From contig NZ_LT629735.1 in the NCBI RefSeq assembly GCF_900104925.1, positions 2,636,291 through 2,700,290 on the forward strand: a DNA stretch of 64,000 nucleotides, given 5' to 3'. Positions 32,633 through 41,604 of this stretch are shown one piece after another. Under the pieces are notes generated by a model that was not told the origin of the DNA, ran no database searches, and saw nothing but the letters and a program-made list of their open reading frames with translations. Within the stretch, counting starts at the first letter, position 1, and every line of letters begins with the position of its first letter. This stretch comes from Opitutus sp. GAS368. Its GTDB lineage: Bacteria > Verrucomicrobiota > Verrucomicrobiia > Opitutales > Opitutaceae. Both the position numbers and the translations under genes were made by a program.

Positions 32633-34822
32633 TCAGTCTGCCGGGCCGGTTTCGGGCTTGGGCCGGCCCACAGCCAGCCAGCCGGCCAGCAGGGCGAGGG
32701 ACACGCCGGCTAGGCGGGCCAGGGCGTGGTGTACATGGGCGGTCTGCTCCCAGGGAAAGGCGGCGCGCATCCGGTCCGCGACCGAGGGATAGGCGGCGGC
32801 GATGGGCGGGGCGGCCCCGACCCACGCGTCGGTGTCGGTGCGGCCGTCGTAGAGGACGAGCCGCGTCCGCTTGCCGGCGTAGGGCCGGACGTCCGCCGCC
32901 CAATAGCCGATCTCCGTCGTGTTCGGGCCCGGACAGGCGACCTCGGTGATGAACCGGCCGTCCGGTTCCTCGATGCGGAGGCGCAGGCCGTTGCCATGCG
33001 CGACGGGCCAGCCGGTGTAGGGCACGATGAACCAGGGCGACGCGACCGGGAAAGGCTTGCTCCAGGCCGTGCAGGTGAAGGCCGTGGTGCCCGGATTCGT
33101 GCCGCTGAATTGGAAACGCACGGCGGGCGGCGACAGCGGCACCGCGCCGAACAAGTGCTCATCCGGTAGCGGCTGCGAGCTGCTCACGATGTGCAGCTCA
33201 AGCGGGCCGACGCTGCCGGGCGGGTTGAAGAAGCGGCGCCAGCGCTCGTCCTGGTCCAGCGTGAGCGGGTCCGGCCAGCAGAAGACCAGGGCGCCGGCGG
33301 CCACGGCGACGGGCCCCGCCAGCCACGGCAGCAACGGTTCCGGCTGGAGCGTGAAGGACGGCGGCACCGGCGGCGATGAGCGCTCACGTAATTGCAGGCC
33401 CAGGCCGGCGATCAGAAGCAGTGCGGCGGGGGCTGCGATCAGCCAGGGCTGCGCCTGCAGGAAGCGCACGGCGGCACCGGCCCGGTCGGGCGGATTTTCT
33501 GGCCACACGGAGTGCGGCAGCAGAGCACGGAAGCCCGGCCGGTCGAGCAGCGTGGTGATCTGTTCCACCGGCTGAAAAAAGATTGCACGGGTGCCGGGCT
33601 CGTCGAGTAGCGTGCGGTCACCCCGTGCCAGGTAGGCCTGCACGGCGTCGCGACGGAGATTCGCGTAGGTGGCGGAGCGCTCGTGGAAATGCCGGGCGTG
33701 GCCGCCGGTCGAAAGCGACCACACGCCGGCCACGACGGCGGCGACCCACGCGGCGGCAAAGAGCCCGCCGGGCCACCGCCAGCGCGGCAGGGCGGGCACC
33801 AGCCGTGCAAGCGCCAGTGAATTCGCGAGCACCTGCACGCCGAGCAGTTCGCCATAGCGGGAGACATAGCCGTAATAGTCGGCGCTGCGGGCGACGGCCA
33901 GTGCCAGGGCCTGCCCGGCCGCCCACAGTCCGAGCGCCAGCACGGTGCGGTCGAAGGCCGTTGTCTCCCGGCGGTCGCGCAGCTGCAGCGCGAGCACCAG
34001 CAGCGGCAGGTTGAGCAGCGCGAGGGCGCCCGGCCAGCCGGCGGGCCAGCCGAGCTGGTCCAGCAGCGCGAAGAGGAACTGCCAGGGCGTGCGGGCGGTG
34101 AGGTCCAGCATGTGGCCGGGTGCGGCGCGGGCGCGGATGAGGACAATCAGGGCCAGCCCGAGGCCGGCGGTGACCAGCGGCAGCAGCCGGCGTCGGGGGC
34201 CGCGCGGGTCCGTCCACAGTAATACCAGCACGACGGCCAGAGGCGCGATCCACATGCTGGCCAGCGTGAAGAGCCCGGCCAGTCCGGCGGCTTGCGCCGC
34301 CCACCAGCCGCGGCTGCCGGACGGCTGCCCCAGGGAACCCTGGACGTGGAGGAACAGGCAGATCAGGGCGAGGGGGAACTGGGACTGGAATCCCCAGGTG
34401 ATGTTTTCCCAATCATGCGCCAGGCAGGCGTTGAAGACCAGCAGCGCGATGATGGCGCAAGCCGCGGCCGGACGCAGGTGGCGGGCGATCCACTGCGCGA
34501 CCAGCGCGATGAAACCCGCGTAGCACAGCGCGTTGACCGTTGTCTGGAGAAACGGATCCCAGCGGCCTGTGCATACCACCTCGAGCCAGGCAAGCAGGCG
34601 CGTCCAGACGGGGACGTGCTCGAAATGCGGTGCGAAGAAGGCGGCCGGCCGCAGGGTGCCGTCGAGCCACGGGGCGAGGATGTCGGTCGCCTCGATCTTC
34701 CACTGGTCGTTGGTCGGCACGTCGCCCGTGTGCAGGTGGATCTCGTGCAGCCGGGCCGCCAGGACCAGCCCGGCGGCGCCGAGGGCCCAGCACCACGACG
34801 GCAATTTGGTCCGGGCAGCCAT
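32633..34822 (-). CDS. Large polytopic membrane protein, GT-C-like
   Basis: A 729-residue protein with about eleven hydrophobic segments in residues 8-430. The first loop holds TGDVPTNDQWKIEATD (32-47), with acids where GT-C enzymes carry their catalytic residue, and FAPHFEHVPVWTRL after it. Beyond residue 480 come more membrane segments and a soluble extracytoplasmic beta region (about 540-690) before a last membrane segment near 705. This inserted region does not match the type A or type B tails of neighbouring proteins. The ATG at 34822 lies 34 bases after the stop of the upstream gene. Role in surface glycan synthesis is inferred from topology and context. Confidence 0.75.
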   Translation of the reverse strand: MAARTKLPSWCWALGAAGLVLAARLHEIHLHTGDVPTNDQWKIEATDILAPWLDGTLRPAAFFAPHFEHVPVWTRLLAWLEVVCTGRWDPFLQTTVNALCYAGFIALVAQWIARHLRPAAACAIIALLVFNACLAHDWENITWGFQSQFPLALICLFLHVQGSLGQPSGSRGWWAAQAAGLAGLFTLASMWIAPLAVVLVLLWTDPRGPRRRLLPLVTAGLGLALIVLIRARAAPGHMLDLTARTPWQFLFALLDQLGWPAGWPGALALLNLPLLVLALQLRDRRETTAFDRTVLALGLWAAGQALALAVARSADYYGYVSRYGELLGVQVLANSLALARLVPALPRWRWPGGLFAAAWVAAVVAGVWSLSTGGHARHFHERSATYANLRRDAVQAYLARGDRTLLDEPGTRAIFFQPVEQITTLLDRPGFRALLPHSVWPENPPDRAGAAVRFLQAQPWLIAAPAALLLIAGLGLQLRERSSPPVPPSFTLQPEPLLPWLAGPVAVAAGALVFCWPDPLTLDQDERWRRFFNPPGSVGPLELHIVSSSQPLPDEHLFGAVPLSPPAVRFQFSGTNPGTTAFTCTAWSKPFPVASPWFIVPYTGWPVAHGNGLRLRIEEPDGRFITEVACPGPNTTEIGYWAADVRPYAGKRTRLVLYDGRTDTDAWVGAAPPIAAAYPSVADRMRAAFPWEQTAHVHHALARLAGVSLALLAGWLAVGRPKPETGPAD

Positions 34823-34856
34823 GCGGTGGTTGAGCGACGGCGGTTCGACGCCGGAG

Positions 34857-37217
34857 TTATTTGATCTCGATGTCCGTCCAGGCCGTCCAGTCCCAGCCCA
34901 GGTCATTGTAAGGGCCGGGCAGGGTGCGGAAATACAGCCGGCCCCCCTTGAATTTCCTCAGGTCCACATGGAATGAGATCAGGCCGCGATCCTCAAACTT
35001 ACGCAAAGGATCAAGGTATCGGTGAAAGACTTCCACGGATTCTTTTCCATCGGACCACACGATCAGAAAATCCGCCCCATCGGTTCTGCCACCGCGGGTG
35101 TAAGCCCCGGCGAGGAAGCCGAACCGGCCGCTGGCCTCGGTCATTCCCCGGGGGACGTCGAAAGTCATCTCGCTCGGGGTGTGCAGAACCATCACCTGCT
35201 CGCCATTGATTTGCTCGTTGGAGGGCTTGCTGCTGGCCTGAAAATCCACGGGGGTGGTTTTGAACATGTAGAAGAGTTCCTTCGTGATATTCTTGAAGAA
35301 GTTTTGGCCGGCGGTGGAAGACTTGAGGCCGTATAGCTCGACATGGGCGGTCCGGGAGAAATATTTCCGGTCCTCCGGGGCCAGCGTGATCGTGATCTGG
35401 CTGGATAGCCGTTCGGATTTGCCGCTGGCGAAGCGGGCGAAGGCCATCATGTCATCGATGACCGGGCTGATGATAAAGCCCGCGCGACCGATCGGCGCCG
35501 GCATCAGGTAGGCTTCGGTCTTGCCCGCAGAGTCCTGAATCGTGAGGCGCAGCATCGGGGGTTTGTAGAAGAAGGTGCGCACCCGTCCGAGCAGGGAGGG
35601 GTGGAGGTCGATTTTCACCCAAAGCGGCCGGGGGTTGTAACTCTCGAGGGACCATGTCTCGTCCACCGAGAGGTTTTTGCGTTCCAGCAGTTGGGGCTGC
35701 GCGGCGGCGTCAATCGGCCCGGCGGTTTTTTCCCACAACTGGAAAGATTTTTCCGAGAGCACGTATTTGTAGCGCTGCGTGAGCAGATAAAGGAGGGCGG
35801 AGTCGTCCATCGCGGGCAGCCTTTGATCAATGGAGTTGATCTTGATCATCACGAAATCCGGAGCGCGGTCGGAATTGTAGTAATCGAGGTTCAGCCGGGC
35901 CAGTTCGGGCGTGTAGGCGGAATAACTCTGGAACACCGGCCGCGGCCGGTAGTTGAACTTGTTGTAGATCGCGACAGCCTGATTGTAGCCGAGGACATCA
36001 AGGGATCGCTGGCCCACGACGGCCTGAATGCGGGGCATGCCATACATCTGCAATTCCTGGCCCAGCGCATCGTCATAGTCCTTGCGCAGGGTCGCAAGGC
36101 GTGACGCAAAATCGACATTACCCCAGATTTTGTTTTGGAAAATGGTCAGGGCTGAATCCACCAGAGGCGGAATCGCATCCCGGATGCCGAGAAGGCACAG
36201 CCCGCCGGCCGCGGCAAGCGCCCAGCGTTTCAGCCGCCCGAACGGGACCGCGTCTTCCAGCAGCACGGGAAAGGCGACGATGGGCAGCAGGGCGCAATAG
36301 AAAAACCCCACCATGTGCCCGTCCGAGCGCACAAAACCGTGCTTCCAATTGAGGAAGATGAACGCACCCAGCATCACGCTGCCCGCCAGACTGCGCGGGC
36401 GGTTTTTTTGCGTGATGAGGTTGAGCAGCATGTAAGCCGTCAGCATGCCGGACACGACCAACGCCTTCCAGAGGGGGGCGTCGGGAGTGTCGATCCCCAT
36501 TGCTTCCTGGTAGCCTTGGCTGACATACCATGAATTTACGAGATAGACGGGCAGGTTCAGCGGATTCTGTCCGCAGAGAACCCATCCGGCCAGAAAGCCA
36601 CCGCCAAACCACGCGAGCAACCGGACCGCCGTGCCGCGCTGGCGCTGCCAGAGGGCCAAGCCGGCGACGGTTCCCACCATGATGGCGGCCAGCATCAGGT
36701 TGGTGAATTTTGCCACGCTCTGCGTGGCCAGCATGAGCAGCATCAGGCTCGAACTCCAGTGCCACGGCCGGTCGATGCGCCGCAGCAGTTCAAAGCCGAT
36801 CAGGGCGATCACCAGCATATGAATGGCATCCTCGTAGGTGACGCCATACAGCAGAAAAAAGGCGTAGAAAAAGAAACGGGGCCAGCCCGCGGCCAGACGC
36901 TGACCCCAATATTGGAGGAGGAGGGCGATGACGCAGGCGGCGAACAGCTGCCAGGCGAGCAGGGGCCAGAAAAGCAGCCCGGAGTAGGTCTTGCCCATGA
37001 GGAAGCCCAGCGGACCGTAGGTGAAAACGATATCCCGGCCGAACTGCAGGTTTTCGAGGAAGAACTTGCCCAGCGCCATACGCCAGGAAGCGTCGAGGTC
37101 GAAGCCCGGGCGGTTGGGGAACGTGAAGATGATCGTGACCAGGAGGAGGAACAGCAAGGCCCGTTCCACCTTTTGACGGATCGAGGCCGTGGATGGGGTG
37201 TTTTCCAATGCAGTCAT
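34857..37217 (-). CDS. Large polytopic membrane protein with type B C-terminal domain, lower GC
   Basis: A 786-residue protein with a first membrane segment at about 19-33 and about ten more up to residue 390. The first loop has FDLDASWRMALG (39-50) then FGRDIVFTYGPLGFL (59-73), a conserved pair in an uncharacterised GT-C-like family. A soluble region follows, and the last ~125 residues are the type B domain: LHTPSEMTFDVP, RFGFLAGAYTRGGRTDGADF, YLDPLRKFEDRGL and LPGPYNDLGWDW. Its base composition is visibly lower in GC than its neighbours. It lies 31 bases from the gene before it and 34 from the gene after, so it is within the operon. Function inferred only. Confidence 0.75.
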   Translation of the reverse strand: MTALENTPSTASIRQKVERALLFLLLVTIIFTFPNRPGFDLDASWRMALGKFFLENLQFGRDIVFTYGPLGFLMGKTYSGLLFWPLLAWQLFAACVIALLLQYWGQRLAAGWPRFFFYAFFLLYGVTYEDAIHMLVIALIGFELLRRIDRPWHWSSSLMLLMLATQSVAKFTNLMLAAIMVGTVAGLALWQRQRGTAVRLLAWFGGGFLAGWVLCGQNPLNLPVYLVNSWYVSQGYQEAMGIDTPDAPLWKALVVSGMLTAYMLLNLITQKNRPRSLAGSVMLGAFIFLNWKHGFVRSDGHMVGFFYCALLPIVAFPVLLEDAVPFGRLKRWALAAAGGLCLLGIRDAIPPLVDSALTIFQNKIWGNVDFASRLATLRKDYDDALGQELQMYGMPRIQAVVGQRSLDVLGYNQAVAIYNKFNYRPRPVFQSYSAYTPELARLNLDYYNSDRAPDFVMIKINSIDQRLPAMDDSALLYLLTQRYKYVLSEKSFQLWEKTAGPIDAAAQPQLLERKNLSVDETWSLESYNPRPLWVKIDLHPSLLGRVRTFFYKPPMLRLTIQDSAGKTEAYLMPAPIGRAGFIISPVIDDMMAFARFASGKSERLSSQITITLAPEDRKYFSRTAHVELYGLKSSTAGQNFFKNITKELFYMFKTTPVDFQASSKPSNEQINGEQVMVLHTPSEMTFDVPRGMTEASGRFGFLAGAYTRGGRTDGADFLIVWSDGKESVEVFHRYLDPLRKFEDRGLISFHVDLRKFKGGRLYFRTLPGPYNDLGWDWTAWTDIEIK

Positions 37218-37248
37218 GGGTTGGCGATGGGGCGCAGTGGTTAGGTCA

Positions 37249-39321
37249 TCACGGGGCGGTTTCCAACAGCAAATCCGTCCAAAAGGTCCAGTCGCTGGCG
37301 GGGTTGCCGGCGGGACCGGGCTCGATCAGCAGCAGGAGTTCGCCGCCGGCGCCGCCGGGCAGGTCCACCCGGAAGGATTGCACGGGCCGGTCCGCCGCCG
37401 CCTCGCGCGGACGCAGCAGCCGGCGGAGCAGGGTCTGCTCGCTCCCGCCGGCGGGGCGCCAGCGGATGATGAACTCGGCACCGTCAGTGGGGGCCGGGTT
37501 CGTCGCGGCATAGGCGCCGGGCCGGAGGCCGAACCCCCCACGCAGCTTCGTGACGCCCGCCGGGACCTGGTAGACGAGGCGGGAGGGGGCGTGGGCGAAA
37601 TATTCCGCCCGGCCATCGACCATGCTGAAACCGGCCCCATTGGCGGCGCTGGCCTGCACGGGCGGCAGCGGCTGGCTGATCGTCCCGATGGCCAGGGTGG
37701 CGCGCACGGCCGGCGGCAGATCCGGCGCCGCAGGCGCGGTCTCACGCGGCTCGTCCGGCCGCCGGAGCTGATAAAGGCGGAAGCCCTGCGGCACAAACTG
37801 CCCCGCCTCCACCACGCGGTAGCGGACGGCGATGAAATCGCGCAGGGCGGGGAAAGTCTCGAGCGGATATTTCTGCCAGGAACGGTTGGGGCCGGCGCTG
37901 CAATCCACGATGAACGCCGGCTGCACCGCCGCGAGCTCGCGCAGCAGGGTCTCACGGGCGCCCGGCACGATGGCGTAGGCCGTGTCCCGGTCCGGCGCCG
38001 TGTTGGTCCACGGGATGAGCCCGCTCAGGAAGGAGGCATAGACAAAGCGCGACGCCGGCTTGCGGTCGGCAAACAGGTAGATGTCGGGATGGTAGCCCCA
38101 GACGAAGATGTGCTCGTCTGCAGACGTGCGGTTCTTGATGAACTCTGCGACCCGGATCGAGGGATCGACCGGTTGGGACGCCTGTGCGCGGAACGAGATC
38201 ACCCCGCGGCCGAGCTGCGCGAGCACCAGCGCAAACAGGACGAGCGCGGCGGGCAGCAGCCAGCGCTTCGCCCGGTGTGCCCGCGCCCACTGTCCGATCC
38301 CGTCGAGGCCGAGGGCCGCCGCCAGGCACACGGCCGGCAGGAACTGGATGAAGTAATGGTCGTAACCGCGGCCGCCCGACGCGGCGCCGGCGAGCGAGGT
38401 TGCGGCCCAGGCCAGCAGGTAGAGCAGCCGCGGGTTGTCCGCCTGTTCCGCGGGCTCGGGCCGCCGCTGCAGCACGCGGAAAAGCGCGAACCCCGCCGCG
38501 CCCAGCAGCGCCGCCAGCACCAGCGGGTAGTGCGCGCCCAGCAGCGCGAAGGGCTTCAATGCGGATAGCACGCGGTCGGAGGTGCCGATCTCCGGGCCGT
38601 AATACTGCAGGTTGTAGCGCCAGGTGTAGAAATACAGGTCGACCAGGGCACCGCGCGCCGCGAAATAAAGCACGGTCAGCAGGACGGGCGCGGCGAAACC
38701 GGCGAGCAGCGCGGCCGGACGCGACCATCGCATCCGTTCGCGCAGCGCCCCGTAGCCCAGCACCGCCAGCGGGGCGCCGAGATCGAGCAACGCCGGCTGC
38801 TTGGAGAGGAAGGCCAGGCCCAACAGGCCGCCGGCGGCCGCAGGCGAGCCGCGCCAGAAGCACCACGCGGCCCACGTGGTGAACGCGGCGACAAACCATT
38901 CCGTATCCAGCGCGTAGGCGTCCCCGGGGAAAAACAGCGCGCTGGAAAGGACAGCGAAGAGCAGCGCGGCCCACAGGCCGGCGCCGGGGCCGCGCCAGGC
39001 ACGGCCGAGCAGAAAAAGCCCGAACGCCGTGGCGGCGATGAGCGCCGCCGCGAGCGCGTGCATCGCCCGGACGTTGTTCTCGCCCGCGATGCGAAAAAGC
39101 CCGGCGACGGCGTAGTAGGTGAGCGGCGTGCGCTGGTCGACCGCATCGCGGTAGAGCACGCCGCCGTCGAGCAGCGTCCGCGCGACCGCCGCGTGGATGG
39201 CCTCGTCGACGTTCCAGACCTTGAAGTCAAAAGTCGGCCAGCGTAGCGCGAAGACACCCGCGGCCAGGACCACCGCCACCATCCAGGGCAGCCAAGGTTG
39301 GATGCGGGTGGGGGTCATCAT
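37249..39321 (-). CDS. PMT/ArnT-like glycosyltransferase with type B C-terminal domain
   Basis: A 690-residue protein. Membrane segment 1 is at 12-26, and the catalytic-type loop reads VWNVDEAIHA (35-44) then YRDAVDQRTPLTYY (57-70), close to the loop in the 41605-44820 protein. About ten further membrane segments run to residue 390. A soluble linker follows, and residues about 563-690 are the type B domain: AHAPSRLVYQVPAG, GFGLRPGAY, TDGAEFIIRW and IEPGPAGNPASDW. The DE pair is the expected catalytic feature of GT39/GT83 enzymes. Two adjacent ATG codons (39321, 39318) could start it. It is 6 bases downstream of the gene at 39328. Confidence 0.83.
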   Translation of the reverse strand: MMTPTRIQPWLPWMVAVVLAAGVFALRWPTFDFKVWNVDEAIHAAVARTLLDGGVLYRDAVDQRTPLTYYAVAGLFRIAGENNVRAMHALAAALIAATAFGLFLLGRAWRGPGAGLWAALLFAVLSSALFFPGDAYALDTEWFVAAFTTWAAWCFWRGSPAAAGGLLGLAFLSKQPALLDLGAPLAVLGYGALRERMRWSRPAALLAGFAAPVLLTVLYFAARGALVDLYFYTWRYNLQYYGPEIGTSDRVLSALKPFALLGAHYPLVLAALLGAAGFALFRVLQRRPEPAEQADNPRLLYLLAWAATSLAGAASGGRGYDHYFIQFLPAVCLAAALGLDGIGQWARAHRAKRWLLPAALVLFALVLAQLGRGVISFRAQASQPVDPSIRVAEFIKNRTSADEHIFVWGYHPDIYLFADRKPASRFVYASFLSGLIPWTNTAPDRDTAYAIVPGARETLLRELAAVQPAFIVDCSAGPNRSWQKYPLETFPALRDFIAVRYRVVEAGQFVPQGFRLYQLRRPDEPRETAPAAPDLPPAVRATLAIGTISQPLPPVQASAANGAGFSMVDGRAEYFAHAPSRLVYQVPAGVTKLRGGFGLRPGAYAATNPAPTDGAEFIIRWRPAGGSEQTLLRRLLRPREAAADRPVQSFRVDLPGGAGGELLLLIEPGPAGNPASDWTFWTDLLLETAP

Positions 39322-39327
39322 CGCGGT

Positions 39328-41385
39328 TTAGGGAAACTCCGGCAGGCTCCAGCAGGTCCAGTCCTTCGTCATCGTGGCGCCGGGCAGCGTGCGGAAGATC
39401 AGGCGGGCCTTGGTGTCTTCGGTCGCGGGCAGCGCGCCCTCGAAGTGCTGGAGGCCGCGGTGCGCGGGGTTGGCGGCGGGGTCGAGCGTCATGTCGAGCA
39501 GCAGCACCTTCCGGCTGTCGCCCTCCCATTCGATCTGGAAGGTGGCGCCGTCGGTCCGGTCGCCGGGTTCGCCGGCGTAGGCCGCGGCGGGAAAACCGTA
39601 GGCAACCTTCACGGTGGTCGCCTTGGGCGGTACCTTGACGACCATCTGGCCGGGAGCATGCACCATGGTGACCCCCACGCCGTCCAGCACCTGGTGCGAG
39701 ACCTCGAAGCGGCTGGTGATATCGACAAGCTCCGTCTTGAAACGGCTGAGCCGGACCAGGCGGAAGACGGTGAAGCGGGCGTCGTGCTCCAGGTAGCGGC
39801 GGCCCAGGACGTCGAGCGAACCGATCTCGTCGGCCACCGAGAATTCCTGCGCGGGCGTATAGTAGCTCGCCAGCAGGTTGGGGGCGATGCTGTTGAGCCG
39901 GTTGATCTCGTTCGGGCGCAGGACGAGCCACTTGGGCTGGAGGTGGTCGATGAGGGCGGCCCAGTCGTTGCCGACCTCCTTCCGGGCCTTGACCATCTCG
40001 CGCGAGGACATGCCGGGAAAATCGTAGGTCTTCAGTCCGGAGAAATAACCGATGTAGCCGAGCGGCTCCATGAAGACGGTGTCGCCCGGCTTGGCGTTAG
40101 CGTGCAGCCACTCGCCGATCTTACGGCGGTTGCCGTTCTCGACGTATTGCTGCTGGGCGGCCAGCTGCCGGGCGGCCTGCCAAGTAATCCAGCCCGTGCC
40201 GACGGCGAGCAACGCCGCGACGGTGAGGGCGAAAGCGGCGAGCCGGCGCGGCCGGTCTGTGCCGGGTTCCGCGACCTGCCATTGGGCGGCGGCCTGCAGC
40301 GCCTGCGCCAGCAGGCTGCCGAGCGTGAAGATCGCGAGCAGGGCCGGGGCCGGCAGATACCACGGGAACGGGAAATACGGGCAGTAGCTGAGGTAGGCGT
40401 GTGCCCAGAAGAACGCGAAGGAGGCGACGCGCGTCTCGACGCGCAAGAACGGCACAAGCCAGAGCAGCGCGCAAACCAGCGCGACCGCGCCGGCGAGCTG
40501 CGCGGGCAAATCGGGCCAGCCACCGATCATGTAATAGGCGGGCAGGAAGGTGCCCTTGAGCGACGCGGTGTCAGCCCAGGCATTGAACGGCAGCTGCAGG
40601 GCCGTCTGGAGCAGGCCGGCCAGCGTGCGCGGGTCGCCGATGCCGCTCTTCGCGGTGATGGTGTGCGGCACGGCCGTGCCGTAATAAAGCTGGGCGAACA
40701 GCAGCCACGGCAGGTAGAGGGCCGTCGTCAGCAGGCCGGCCTTGAGGAACAGCCCGAGCAGCTTCGTCCGCGTCGTGCCGCTTTGCCGGGCGTCGTTGAA
40801 GAGCCAGAAGCCGGCGGCCACGAGCCCGATGTAGACAAAGCTGTCCGGCCGCGTCCACATGAGCCCCGCCCAGGCGGCGCCGAGGTGGCGCCACTGCCGC
40901 GGACCGGGACTCAGGTGGGCCCAGAGGACATAGGCCAGGAACAGCACCATGAACCCCGTCTCCATGCCGTTGATGGTGAAATCGACCGTCTTGGCATCGA
41001 GGGCCAGGCAGGCGACAAGGAAGAAACCGGCCGGCAACCCGTAGTTCAGGCGCCGGGCGGTCAGCATGAGCAGGCCGGCGGCGCCTCCTAGGGCGGCGGC
41101 GGACATCAGCCGGAAAATCCACAGGGCGCCCTCGTCGGAGCTGTTGAAGGTCAGCAGGTAGGAGACGGCCGGCAGCAGCACCCCGAGCGGCGAGGTGAAG
41201 GTGTGGAGCTTGTCGCCGACGTTGAAGACGAGGCCATGACCGGTCGCCAGGTTCTTGCTGGAGCGGAAGGTGATGTAGTAGTCCTCCCACGCGTGCCGGG
41301 TATAAACGGCGAAAAGCAGTGCGACCAGGAAAGTGCCGAGAAAAGCCAGCCGGGCCGGACTGAAGCGGGTGGATGGGAGGGTCAT
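39328..41385 (-). CDS. GT-C glycosyltransferase (AftB-like loop) with type B C-terminal domain
   Basis: A 685-residue protein. After membrane segment 1 (about 12-28) comes WEDYYITFRSSKNLATGHG (33-51) and LVFNVGDKLHTFTSPLG. This E/D loop is the mark of a GT-C family that includes mycobacterial arabinofuranosyltransferases and many uncharacterised proteins. About ten membrane segments follow to residue 385. Residues about 560-685 are the type B domain: VHAPGQMVVKVPP, YGFPAAAY, TDGATFQIEW and LPGATMTKDW. The ATG at 41385 is chosen; a longer frame into the upstream gap is possible but lacks support. A 219-base gap before it holds a hairpin and a palindrome. Confidence 0.82.
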   Translation of the reverse strand: MTLPSTRFSPARLAFLGTFLVALLFAVYTRHAWEDYYITFRSSKNLATGHGLVFNVGDKLHTFTSPLGVLLPAVSYLLTFNSSDEGALWIFRLMSAAALGGAAGLLMLTARRLNYGLPAGFFLVACLALDAKTVDFTINGMETGFMVLFLAYVLWAHLSPGPRQWRHLGAAWAGLMWTRPDSFVYIGLVAAGFWLFNDARQSGTTRTKLLGLFLKAGLLTTALYLPWLLFAQLYYGTAVPHTITAKSGIGDPRTLAGLLQTALQLPFNAWADTASLKGTFLPAYYMIGGWPDLPAQLAGAVALVCALLWLVPFLRVETRVASFAFFWAHAYLSYCPYFPFPWYLPAPALLAIFTLGSLLAQALQAAAQWQVAEPGTDRPRRLAAFALTVAALLAVGTGWITWQAARQLAAQQQYVENGNRRKIGEWLHANAKPGDTVFMEPLGYIGYFSGLKTYDFPGMSSREMVKARKEVGNDWAALIDHLQPKWLVLRPNEINRLNSIAPNLLASYYTPAQEFSVADEIGSLDVLGRRYLEHDARFTVFRLVRLSRFKTELVDITSRFEVSHQVLDGVGVTMVHAPGQMVVKVPPKATTVKVAYGFPAAAYAGEPGDRTDGATFQIEWEGDSRKVLLLDMTLDPAANPAHRGLQHFEGALPATEDTKARLIFRTLPGATMTKDWTCWSLPEFP

Positions 41386-41473
41386 GCTCGTTGCGGTAAC
41401 TGCGTGGTGCACCGGTTGTTTGCAGGGAGCATGCACGGGAAGCAAGTGTGCACTGGCCGGGCGAAATGCCGTG

Positions 41474-41501
41474 CCGCCAAGGATGTGCCGCACCTTGGCG
41501 G
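41474..41501 (-). promoter_or_regulatory. Hairpin in the leader of the 39328-41385 gene
   Basis: ccgccaagg (41474-41482) and ccttggcgg (41493-41501) form a perfect 9-base-pair stem with a 10-base loop. It lies about 90 bases before the start codon. It could terminate the upstream transcript or act in the leader; there is no U tract. Confidence 0.4.
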
Positions 41502-41541
41502 GGAAGGGCGCAAGGGTGGGGAAGACGGGGCTCGGCGCACG

Positions 41542-41554
41542 GTGGTATAACCAC
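41542..41554. promoter_or_regulatory. 13-base palindrome, possible operator
   Basis: gtggt-ata-accac is a perfect inverted repeat with a 3-base centre, of the size and shape of GntR- or LacI-type operator sites. It abuts the second copy of the 30-base motif. No regulator of either family is encoded nearby. Confidence 0.35.
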
Positions 41555-41584
41555 TGGACAAACCAGACGGCCAAACCCGCCATC
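41555..41584 (-). promoter_or_regulatory. 30-base motif, copy 2
   Basis: Matches 32582-32611 at 23 of 30 positions without gaps. Both copies begin about 20 bases past the stop codon of a minus-strand polytopic protein gene, and both precede the next gene on that strand. Confidence 0.35.
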
Positions 41585-41604
41585 CACCGGTGCGGCACCC
41601 GGAA

